This document shows positions 1 to 10,295 of a DNA stretch of 64,000 nt, one piece after another. This DNA is from Protostelium mycophagum (Eukaryota > Evosea > Variosea > Protosteliida > Protosteliaceae), in NCBI GenBank assembly GCA_002081555.1, contig MZNV01001837.1, positions 1-64,000 of the forward strand, in the 5' to 3' direction. A program made the position numbers and the translations under genes. Below the pieces are notes generated by a model. The model was not told the DNA's origin and did not search any database. It saw nothing but the letters and a program-made list of their open reading frames with translations. Numbering within the stretch: position 1 is the stretch's first letter; each line of letters starts with the position of its first letter.

Positions 1-42
1 CTCTTAACCGTGTGGTCGGGGGTTCGAGCCCCCCGGTGGGCG
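1..42 (+). tRNA. tRNA-Lys (anticodon CTT), 3' portion; 5' end outside the window
   Basis: The window opens inside the anticodon loop, which reads CTCTTAA, giving anticodon CTT for lysine codon AAG. A T-arm follows: five G, the loop TTCGAGC, five C (18-34). The 3' acceptor strand GGTGGGC plus discriminator G ends at 42. The order and the TGGGCG end match eukaryotic tRNA-Lys(CTT). A run of five T at 47-51 is a good Pol III terminator. The D-arm and 5' acceptor strand lie upstream of base 1, so pairing of the acceptor stem cannot be checked. Confidence 0.9.
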
Positions 43-51
43 CTACTTTTT

Positions 52-901
52 GTCACTGAAGATTCCACATCTGAACTGCAGATGAACCAATAAACTCTCG
101 CTTTATTCCAAGTCTTTAATGTAAAAACAGCAGCTCTGTTGGTCATCTGAATGTCTTTGAAATTGAGGTCTTTGTGTTGTACAATATACATACCTCTGAG
201 GGTGAGTCTTGATGGCATAAAATGATGGGACAAGAACTACATAGAAAAGCTGTTGCAAATTTGTGCCAAAATCAAATTTGAAAATATAGCTGGTGAAACA
301 TCTTGGCCATGGGAGAGAGTTTGCTAAGACCATTGAGTTGTACAAATCTTTTGATGAACTGTCCATCAATAAATGGTCAAACCTCAACACATCAATCATC
401 AAAATATCATTTATTGATTTAGAAGAGGAGGGTCAAAGAGGAGTATGGCTTAGGAAGCTTTTTCATAAGGAATAGATTATATATTGTTGATGCTCCAAGA
501 GGTATTCAGAAGTGATAATCTGGCGACAAATGGCGACATCAATTCTAAAAGGGTTGTTTCTGAAGAAAGGTCCCCAAAATGAAAAATAATAATGATTCAA
601 GAAAATAAACCCTAAAGGATATTTTTGAATAAGAGTCAGAATTATATTAGGAATATATATTCGATTTGATTAATAACGAGACAATTGTTGGTGTTGGTGT
701 ATTTAATGGTAGAGAATGGATCTCAAAGCAAAACTTCTAATGCCTGTGGTTGCAGGTTAGACTCCTCCACCTACGTCATTGCGTTGATGTGATATCTTTT
801 TTCAGGTACTGAGTGAGGAAATGTCCTCAATATTATTTCTGGCTGGTTGTATAGGATTTTCCCGCGCTTTCGTGGCATTCGATCATCTCTCACGACGACG
901 A
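52..901. other. Spacer between tRNA-Lys and RFC2; possible unassigned minus-strand coding stretch near 103-402
   Basis: About 850 bases without a recognised gene. On the minus strand around 103-300 an open frame contains a hydrophobic run (FYVVLVPSFYAIKTHPQR). A plausible short GT-AG intron follows it, leading to a tail that stops at 103. I could not match it to a family or find a convincing start exon. On the plus strand 293-475 is also open but unrecognised. The bases from about 700 to 820 probably hold the RFC2 promoter and 5' leader. Confidence 0.3.
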
Positions 902-2524
902 ATGATGACAACTGCAGTAGAGATCGGACACCTCCCGTGGGTTGAGAAATATAGACCCTCCGAGATCAAAGATGTTGTGGGAAATGAAGAAACTGTATCG
1001 CGTTTAGAGGTCATCGCTGAGGAGGGAAACATGCCTAATTTAATTATATCGGTGAGTGGTTTAAGATTTTGTATCAGCCTGATGTTTTAGGGACCACCTG
1101 GAATTGGAAAGACAACCAGCATATTGTGTTTGGCTCATGCACTTCTTGGGCCAACTTATAAAGAGGCTGTCTTAGAACTGAATGCATCTGATGAGAGGTA
1201 AGGTTCTGATGGTATTGATCACATTTTGATTTGTCAGAGGAATAGATGTCGTACGAAATCAGATCAAAATGTTTGCACAAAAGAAGGTCAATCTTCCCGC
1301 TGGAAGACATAAGATTGTCATACTTGATGAGGCAGACAAGTGAGTTTTCATCTTTAATCATTCCTCACATTTGACTGCGTTCCCCGGTGCATGTTAAAAC
1401 ATTCATGCTTCGGTTTTAGACGGTCATAGATTCCATCCAAACGCATTAAAAATGATCATCGGTCACCAATGATTAAATTCTGATTTTCCAGCATGACAGA
1501 AGGAGCGCAGCAGGCAATGAGAAGAACTATGGAAATCTTCTCAGAAACAACGCGATTCGCCCTCGCTTGTAATTATTCTAATAAGATCATCGAGCCCATA
1601 CAATCAAGATGTGCCATCCTGCGGTATACAAGGCTTACAGACGCTCAAGTATGTGCCAACTCCTTTTTTTCTGTGCGCATGATACATCATCATTCGAAAT
1701 GTGATATGAAAATAAATATAAAATATAGTGCTTGTGAAACGCGATAAAATAAATCGTCCGTTATTACCGAAGGGTCCCACGGTAAGGAACGAGGCCAAGG
1801 GAAAAATTCAATTCAAAAAATGAGTTTAAAAATAATAAATTGTAATTTCTCATCCAAATAGGTCCTCCAGCGATTAAAGAAGGTGATCGACGCAGAGAAA
1901 GTCCCCCACGATCTAGAAGGTTTCTACATCCATTCTTGGACCAGTCGTGACGTCATGCAGGAATTGAGGCGATTATTTTCACGGCTGAGGGAGATATGAG
2001 ACAAGCGTTGAACAACTTACAAGCCACACATTCTGGTTTTGGGTTTGTAAGCGCCGAAAATGTCTTCCAGGTGGGCTCTCTTAAACCTTTCACGAACTAG
2101 AAATATCTGGAGAAGTCTATAATGGAACACTTAAGCTCTTGACATATCCGAAATGGGTTATAGTTGACATCTCCTCCAGGTGTGTGACCAACCACATCCC
2201 CTGGTTCTGAAGACACTGGTGGACAACTGCATCAAGGGAAGCTTCAATGAAGCACACGACCTCTTAGAGGGCCTGTGGAAAGAGGGGTATTCATCAGCAG
2301 ACATCATCTCCACTCTTTACAAAGTTGTAAAGGTGACGTGTTATTTTGGAAACCTCCGCTGACCAAGACCGCAGAACCAGGAGATGTCTGAAACGACCAA
2401 GTTACACTTCATCAGGGAGATCGGCTTGACACACGTGAAGATTGTTCAAGGACTGAACTCGCTGCTACAGCTGTCCGCACTGATCGCCCGTCTCTGCAAA
2501 CAACACACCAACCTTGTGGAATAA
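902..2524 (+). CDS. RFC2: Replication factor C subunit 2 (RFC40; yeast Rfc4 type)
   Basis: A small subunit of the RFC clamp loader, the AAA+ ATPase that opens PCNA and places it at primer-template junctions in the nucleus. Spliced exons give LPWVEKYRP near the start, Walker [11 protein letters not shown] after the first intron, LELNASDER, Walker B ILDEAD, the SRC arginine-finger motif in [13 protein letters not shown], then [11 protein letters not shown] and a C-terminal helical collar ending [10 protein letters not shown]. The order matches animal RFC2 and the length is close to the usual 340-350 residues. At least six GT-AG introns are visible; one near 1920-1960 is only about 40 nt. I start at 902 ([13 protein letters not shown]), which fits family N-termini. 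An in-frame ATG at 821 would add 27 hydrophobic residues unlike the family and is probably leader. Confidence 0.93.
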
Positions 2525-3121
2525 AACAAATGTGTGGGTTTGTAAATTTGAAACATTCGTAAACTTGTTTTTCTGCGGTAAAGGACCGTGGTTGCCTCCG
2601 GTAAGAACCGTGTAAAATGAGTGATAAATGCATCCAAACCCGGGGAATTGGACTTTTCACGGCGGAATGCGTCAAACACGGATTATTGTTCTCCGCTCAA
2701 ACGAACTGTCTCAACGGAATTCTCCGGTTAAACTGTCACTTTCTGACGTTTCTTTCCGCCTTCCCCGCGGCATAAAAGTCAAATAATTATGGGGATGTCA
2801 TTATTTAAATACTTTTCCGCCTTCCTTTTGGAAGGGGGTCCCACAGTTTGGAGGTTTAACAGCTTGGAATGAGTGGCGAATGAACAGGTAAGAAGTATCT
2901 CCTCTTTCACAATGATTACAACTTGGATCTTTGGTTTAGCAGCCAATATCTGGCTCAATGCTGCAATATTCTATCTCCGTGACAACCTCAGTGGAATTCT
3001 CCGGTCAGAAGAGGACCGAACCTTTTTTCAACTTTTCCGCAAACAACCAATCGTGACATCTCCGAAATCACGCGTAGGTGCTGTAGTTTTCTCACAAGAA
3101 AAGGGAGGAGAGCAACAGAGG
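2525..3121. other. Spacer with imperfect promoter-like repeats between RFC2 and the SDR-like gene
   Basis: No clear gene. Two short sequences recur: GGAATTCTCCGGT near 2716 and again near 2993, and TTCCGCCTTCC near 2755 and 2816. They may be regulatory or debris of a local duplication. A frame open from 2912 to 3121 joins the SDR start in frame and would add a hydrophobic N-terminus, but it runs through one of the repeats, so I treat it as leader. Confidence 0.4.
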
Positions 3122-3718
3122 ATGAATACAAAGAAAGTAGCTGTGATAATTGGCGTTGGGTATGGAATCGGTCGGTCAAATGCAATGAAGTACGTTGTCG
3201 CTTGTCGTTCACATGGAAGCCGAGATTAATGGAATGTAGATTCGCAAGCGAGGGTTATTCTGTTGTGTTAGTGGGAAGAAGAGGATCAAAATTGAGATCA
3301 CTGGAGGACGAGATCAAAGCTTTACCTGATTATACAGCCACAGTATTCTCCATGTCCGCGGACATCTCCAGTGAAGAGAATCTGAAGGAAACTTTCAAGA
3401 CGATAATTAAACGACTCGGTGCTTTCCCAAGTGTGAGTAGTCATCACTTCCTCGTGGATGTAATTGAATTGTCCAGGCAATTGTATATAGCGCACAGAGA
3501 TGCACACGCAACACGATATTGAAACAGAAGATTTCAAAACTGCACGGCAAACGAGCACACTGGGTTCTTTCTCTCCAAAAACAGAGGTGACATTCTTTCA
3601 TCGCCGAAAGACAGAAATTTATTTTTGACAGATCAATCCAAGTGAAGGAAATGATGAAGACGAAAAGGCTGAGGTCAAGAAGGTTAGACTTCGACTAAGT
3701 CTAAAGCATTCTTTGTAA
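3122..3718 (+). CDS. Truncated short-chain dehydrogenase-like protein (N-terminal Rossmann half only)
   Basis: The first exon encodes MNTKKVAVIIGVGYGIGRS, a nucleotide-binding start of the SDR family with a variant glycine motif. After a short intron (GTACGT to TGTAG, about 3190-3239) it continues through FASEGYSVVLVGRR, a second Rossmann strand and helix, and a DISSEENLKETF segment. The family would then show NAG and the catalytic Ser and YxxxK; none appear. Instead a plausible splice near 3430 to about 3634 leads in frame to an acidic then basic tail (EGNDEDEKAEVKK) and a stop, giving about 115 residues where SDRs have about 250. It is either a decayed gene or a small Rossmann-only protein. 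Dehydrogenase activity is unlikely. An in-frame ATG at 2912 would add a hydrophobic N-terminus. Confidence 0.55.
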
Positions 3719-3984
3719 AGAACTGTTACATTCTATGAGGTGATTTAGACAAAATATGGCACGAACATCTTCTCATGTTTTACAGAAATACTTCTCTTGT
3801 ACTAATCCACGTTCGAAACTAAATTAATAAATCTGTATGTTGTTCAAAGTACTTGTTTCTTCTCAGAGTTTACATCTTGCTGATAAAAAGGGTTTTATTG
3901 CATTGAGTTGTAGATGAATGCACTTTAATCCCTCTTTTTCATATGATGCCCTGGCGATTCTGATCATCTTGAAAACTGTTCATC

Positions 3985-6900
3985 ATGTTGAGGGTCATCT
4001 CTTCATGTGGCTCTTTTTCACGATCTCCTTCAATATATCCGCTGATCCGTGTTCAACCTGTTCGTCAGATCAATCAAACGGCATCAAATCTTAACATCAG
4101 ATCGTTATTATCCAAAGAAGTGGGAAATGCAATCAAGAAAGCTTATCCAACAGCCAACCAGAAAATGGTGGAGAGATTGAGTCGTCCAGACTTGCACAAT
4201 TCTGGTGCTCCAATTTACCTCTCCTCAGCAGCCATGTTGCTCTCAAAAACGAATGGAACAAAACCTGAAGAGGCAGCGCAGAAACTGCAGGAGGCCTTCG
4301 ACCTGAATGAGGACTCTTTGATTCAATCAACACTGATCAATGACACAAGCAGAATAGAGATGACACTGAAGGTGCTGTGATGATCTCATCCCCAAAGTGA
4401 TGAAAATGACTTGTGTTCAGCCATCAGTACTGTCTTCCACCATTCATAAAATGGCGAAATTACGAGAGTCATCTCAAGAACCTCATCAATGTCTAAAGAG
4501 CATGTTACAGACACAAGATCCCAAACAGGTACAGAGATGTGTACATGTCACTCCTGAGCAGAGAAGGTGTTGGTGGATTTCGGATCACCCAACATGTGTA
4601 AAGAGCTTCACGTTGGCCATCTTCGATCGATCATAATGGGCGACTCTCTGTGCAGAATATTAGAGTACATGGGCCATCAGGTGATTTTTCATCATTACCA
4701 AAAGAAATAAAAGATTTTCCACGTGATCAACAACCAACAACGTACTTCATGGCATTTGACCGACCGATTCCATACTCTACTCAACGTCAATTATCACAGC
4801 TGCTCTGTCTTCTTGAACATTTTAATTTTTCGTGAAGTCTTTATTTAATATATTTCATATCCTCTGTTTTCAAATTAAAATTAATTTTAACATATAGAAA
4901 CAGGTGGAAAGAATATCTCACGTTGGTGACTTTGGAGTTCCCGTTGCCATGGTGATCTGCCACGCGCTGGATAATAACTTGGATTTTGTTCAAATCGGTG
5001 CCATAGACGACCCCAACAGGTGACGGATTGTGGAATGAAATTTCACTGAAAAGTCGAGGTGGCCCACACCCTCTTACTTGTCATCATTGTACGTAGAAGC
5101 CAAACAAAGGGCAGCAAATGACCCCGATTTCAACGCCAGGGCACAGAAGACTTCCAAAGCGATGCAGGTGCGGATTTGAAACTTGAAAGTTCTGTTTTGG
5201 CGGGAAAGTTGAACGTCACAGCGGATCGATTCTGCACCGGAAGAAGTACAGAGAGGATGGAAAATACTTTGTGCGGCCTCCCGCAAGGGTTTTAAACAGG
5301 TGCGACGTCACGACATCTCGATGAGATGTCTTTATTTTTGAGGGAAATTATACAATTGACATATGCTTGCAGCAAAGCTGCACAGAACCTTGGTCTCACA
5401 AATCCGCGGCAGAGTGCTGTAGTAAAGAACCCATAATCAACCGATGAATACCGCATCATTATAAATCTGCGTCCAAGTGCATAAAAACACTGCGGCAGAG
5501 CCGCAGAAAAAATGCAAATTCTGCAGATGGACAAGGAAACCATCTCGTTTGGTTCTGACATTGACATCTCGGACAGATATTTGACAGGTTGGGTGTCGTG
5601 TCAGAGGAACGTGGAGAATCATTCTATGCCCCGATGCTGGATGGTGTTGTAGAAGAGCTCAAGGATAAGAACCTGCTCGTCCGCTCAGAAGGCGCACAAG
5701 TCGTTTTTCTCCATGGCCACAAGGTGATTCTATCCCACTTTTATAAATTTTATGTCATCTCCTTCACCTTTATTAATTTTTTTGAAATATTAGAATTATT
5801 AATATTTATTATTATTATTTTAATATTTAAAAAAAATTAAATTTTAGTCTTCTTAGTTTAGTTGTAGATCCCTGTGATTGTACAAAAATCGGATGGGGCT
5901 TATTTGTATGCCTCGACGGATTTGGCCTGCATAAAACAGAGGATAGAGAGTGGTAAGAACTGGATCATATACGTCACAGACTTGGGACAGAAGATGCATT
6001 TTGAGCAGATTTTCACGGTGAGTTTTCGACATTTTCGTTGTTCTTGTGTTTTGTGATGTGGGAACTCCTTTCGCGTCAGTTACCCAGAAGCAACTCGGTA
6101 ACTGTCGTGTTCTTACTGTCTGACAGGTGGCAAAACTTGCTGGATGGTTAGACTCAGAGAAAGTCAGGGTCGACCACCTCGGCCTCGGCCTCATCAAGAG
6201 TGAGTCCCATAATGTATTTTCTTCACGCTATTAAACCATCCAGACGCTGAGGGCAAGAAGCTGAGCAGCAGAGATGGATCGCCTTATCCACTGCAGGATC
6301 TATTGCAAGAGGCAATAAGCAAAGTCGTCACGAAGCCAGAGTTACTGCAAGAAAGGAAATCAAAATTGTCATCAACTCAACTCTCAGAAGCCATCGCCTT
6401 CAACGCACTGAAGGTGATTTTTTCTTGGCAATCTACAACGGTGTAGAGGAGAAGATTGAAGATCACAGTATTTCGATCTGTGCCACGGACGTGATTACAT
6501 CTTCTCTGCTGAAAGCATGTTGTCCTTCAAGGGTAACACGGCTGTTTACCTGATGTATGCCTATGTGCGGATCTGCTCCGTCAGATCTCAACTGCAGATG
6601 AGAACTGGCCAAGACGTGACCATCTCCACGGTAACTACCCACATTATCTTGCGTGAAATGTTTTACTTTTGAACAACTTAAAAGTTCCCGCCAAATTTCG
6701 TTTGTTAACGTGAAACTACACGGTTTCGTGCGTTATCTATGATTTGATCACAAAATTGACTTGTACGAAGGACGAACTGCCACAATTCCACGATCCCAAC
6801 GAACTTGCTCTTGCCATGGCGTTGTGTTCTCTGCCAGAAGTAATTTTTCCACTCTATTCTTCGAAATTTACCACCTCGTCTACAAAGAGCCAAACTTCAC

Positions 6901-7209
6901 TTCTAAACTGGTAGAGCTGCATAGACAAGCCTTTGCAGCTCTGCTGCAGATCCAAAAATTCGATTCTTTGATGTGATTGCATGATGTTAAAAAACAAAGG
7001 TCCTAGAAACAGTAGAGAGGAATCTGAGCCCTCAGCTTCTATGCGAATACCTCTATGACGTCGCCACAAAGTTTCACTCCTTCTATAGCACCTGCCGTAT
7101 CCTGGGCGACCCAGCACAAAAATCAAGACTGCAGCTCTGCGCCGCAACAGAAGCGGTGATGGTCACTGGATTTAACCTCTTAGGTTTCACAGCTGCTGCT
7201 GTGATATAA
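3985..7209 (+). CDS. RARS: Arginyl-tRNA synthetase, bacterial-type class I, with likely mitochondrial presequence
   Basis: Charges tRNA-Arg. The N-terminus is rich in Arg, Ser and hydrophobic residues ([16 protein letters not shown]) and looks like a mitochondrial targeting peptide. The Arg-tRNA synthetase N-terminal domain follows. The class I HIGH-type signature is HVGHLRS within [17 protein letters not shown] (about 4575-4635), then [10 protein letters not shown]. Further exons give [35 protein letters not shown], the KMSKS-equivalent GKKLSSRDG (about 6250), [17 protein letters not shown], and the anticodon-binding C-terminus ending [10 protein letters not shown]. Order matches E. coli ArgS. 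About a dozen introns are short. Only one copy is visible, so it may serve mitochondria alone or both compartments by alternative start. The gene directly precedes another with a presequence-like N-terminus. Confidence 0.9.
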
Positions 7210-7693
7210 AGATCAGATGTTATTCCGTTTTACTTGTTCCGTTTTACTTGAATCAAAATTTAAACGACGTAAAATGGCGGGAAAAAAGTTCGGAAACGGA
7301 ATGGAAACATTCGGATGAGATATCGTCCAAGATATCGCAATAATGTTGGCACAAGCTCTCCACATTTTCCGGTCCACAGGAGCACAGCAGGTGATTGATT
7401 TGCCACTTCTTTATTCTTTCACACCAAAGGATGACCATCTTTTTTCCCCAAAATATCGACCATGATTACATGAGAAACGCATTTATGCAAGCCAATTCAC
7501 TGATCCCAAAACAATACAATCGATACCTCTATCGATCAAATATTGACCCTCTTTAGGTATCTTCCTGTCAACTCCTCCTCGACCTTGTAACTTAAACTCT
7601 ATAAAGCATATTCTAAAGCCCCTACATTTATCTCTATCATCCTCTTTTCGAACTGTTCGTTGTAGTGTTGCAGCATAATTCAACATCACAAAC
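7210..7693. other. Spacer between ArgRS and the Sel1-repeat gene
   Basis: No convincing gene. TCCGTTTTACTTG occurs twice in a row near 7224-7250. A minus-strand open frame at 7253-7438 has no recognisable features. The downstream part presumably carries the promoter of the next gene. Confidence 0.4.
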
Positions 7694-10174
7694 ATGATCA
7701 CCAGGCTCTGTGCTCGGGTTTTAACTTCCAAGTGTTCTTCGCTTCGATCTCTTTCGTTGCCTGCTCGATCAATAAAGCCAGTCCATTATTCAGCGTGGAC
7801 GATACCACCTATAACATCTCAAACACTCACGTGTTCATTTCCAAAGAGATACTTTACAGGTCTTGATTGTCTTGATATTAAAGACTGACTAGAAACAGAA
7901 AACAGTGCAGAGGATGTTGAAGGACCAGGAACACTCCAAGAGACAGTTGGGATGATTAATCTCTTGACTTCAAAAGGGATCGGTGCATTAGATGAGACAG
8001 ATCAGAGTATATTGCGCAGTTGTTGTCTATCTGCTGCAGGAAGAGGTCACGTGCCATCACAATTACTTTATGGTATTAGTTTGATTAATTAATCATTCCC
8101 ATTATTTCCTCATGTTTGGCTTCTAATGTCGTGTACAGCCACAATGTGTGCACAAGGAGTCGGTGGTGAGCTCGATCAAAAGGAAGCATTCCAATGGTTT
8201 CTGGCTGCGTCTTCAGAAGACACCTCGCTCATCCCAAAAAAGGTCCTCATCTTGTTTTGAAATATTTTTTCAGCAATTGTCGGTACTTACCGCTGTAATA
8301 CGTTTGTTACCGTGAACTTTTCCATGGATATGCATAATGATTCTTACAGACACCTTCTGTTCCCAGGAAACCTGGTCAATTCGAGGAAATCATCATAGAG
8401 GACGAGGTGACTTTTCCCGCCAAAATTTTCTCTGAAATTTTAGGCGGGAAATAAAACAGCCAGAGCGAGAGCTCAGTACGCGGTGGCAGTAGGCTATCTG
8501 ACAGGTACTGTCAAGAGCACTTTCGCGCCAATTTTGCCGAAAGACAGGACCATCTATTTTGACCCTGAGAACGAACAATTTTCGATGGTCGACGGGCAAC
8601 TTGTACAACGTGACCAAGAGTGAGTTTTTGAGCGTTATAGATGCACAGTCCTATTTTTAGAACCGTGACACGTCAAAATCATTTTCTTGTATTGCACTTT
8701 TTCATATGTGATCATATCTTCATGGCATCCGATGTAAATAAAAATAAATCATAAATCTAATCGTTGTAGATCGACATTTGACATGAGGAAATGGTTCAAG
8801 CACGAGAGAAAGCGGAATGTCCAAAAGAAAAAGAAAAGGATGGAGCTGGGGCAGACCATAGCATCTGCCGCTGCCGCTGATGATATCATCGTGAACGTCG
8901 ATGAGGGTCTCAAATTTTTGAGAAAGAGTGCAGATTCCGGCTACATGGAGGCCATCAATGCGGTACTGATCATGATTGTGAAGATATCATGACATGTGAC
9001 AGATGTCAGTGATATACAGACGTGGAATTCCCGGAAAACTCGAGAGAAATCTGGAAGAGGCTGAAAGATGGTTGAACATTGCAGTGGACCAACATGGTTC
9101 GGCTTCTTCGGCTTTTCAACTGGGTACGATGTACTTTGACGGCGACAACGCCCAGGGCGAGGCGAGTTGTAGATATCATTGTAGAATCTACAAAATGAAT
9201 ATTTATGACACAATTTCTGAATGTTGGGAAGGTGGACTTGCAGAAATGTTTGGGCTTCTTTAAACACGCTGCCAGAAAGGGTGACCTCGACGCTCAATTT
9301 TGGTTAGGTAAATTTTGGCGCGAGAATGACATCTACAACACGAGTAGGTCACGCCCACCACCAGGGTATAGAGGGGTTCCTGGAACGGGACGTTGAGACT
9401 GCGCTTCATTTTTTGGAAAAAAGCGCGGGAGAAAATCATTCTGGAAGTTTATATTACCTCTGTACAATGTACAGAAGCGGCGACGGTGTTCCGGAGAACA
9501 GAAAAGTCTGTGAAATTTCTGAAATATATTCCTGATTTCTCACAGAAATTTCACGAATATTTAAAAAAGGCGGCAGACCTGCAAGATGCCGACGCACTAT
9601 TCACCTATGGCGATTTATATTTCCACGGGGAGATATCTCACATGTCAGGTGCGACATCACATAAATATCATGAAATAACTAGATGTAGATGAGGCAATAC
9701 AGAGGGGGGACGAAGGGCTACCGTTCTTGGAACAAGATTATGCCAAGGCATTGGAAATGTACTCCCTCTCTGCCCGCACAAATAATTCAGGTATTTTATG
9801 GTTTTTTTATTGATCAAATTTTAAAATTTTAACAGGTGCTAATTTGAGTACCCTAGCATCAACAGTATCAGGACCATCCTCTGCCAACTTAACCTGTGCA
9901 TCTGCGTTTGTTAACGAGGGAATGATGTATTTCCACGGGCTCGGAACACAGCGCGACTACGAAAAGGCATTCTACGCATATCAAAACGCACTGTTAATTG
10001 ATCCGGTATAAATACCATGTCGACATTTCTGACACTGTACAGAATCATGTAGGCGCACTGTACAATTTGTCGGATATGTACGAGGAGGGGTTAGGTGTGG
10101 CAAAGAACAATATAATGGCAGGACAATTGCTGAACAGAGCACGAGACATCGAGGCTGCTCAGGCCGAGAATTGA
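7694..10174 (+). CDS. Sel1-like repeat protein with likely mitochondrial presequence
   Basis: Spliced exons encode repeated helical-hairpin modules of the Sel1 (SLR) type: GLKFLRKSADSGYMEAINA, ERWLNIAVDQHGSASSAFQLGTMYF, FFKHAARKGDLDAQFWLG, ALHFLEKSAGENHSGSLYYL, YLKKAADLQDADALFTYGDLYFHG, and ALLIDPNHVGALYNLSDMYEEG near the C-terminus. The pattern A..G...A...LG..Y..G is typical. The start MITRLCARVLTSKCSS is basic, Ser-rich and without acids, as in a mitochondrial presequence. A basic patch (KHERKRNVQKKKKRM) lies in the middle. Family members are scaffolds in ER quality control (HRD3/SEL1L) or in mitochondria. No transmembrane segment is seen, so an ERAD role is not supported. Partners are unknown. 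Confidence 0.75.
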
Positions 10175-10295
10175 CAGACTTTTTCGTTTGAATAAAAAGA
10201 CACAAGCCCTTTTTTGTGTCCAGAAGGGGATGAATTGTGCTGTTGTAAATCTTTGGCTCGAACAATTACATTGAAGAAAGGATGATTCACTTTAT

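Noticed and set aside
821-901. Upstream in-frame ATG giving RFC2 a hydrophobic 27-residue extension
   Set aside because: RFC2 is nuclear and its family N-termini are short and polar; the ATG at 902 matches better.
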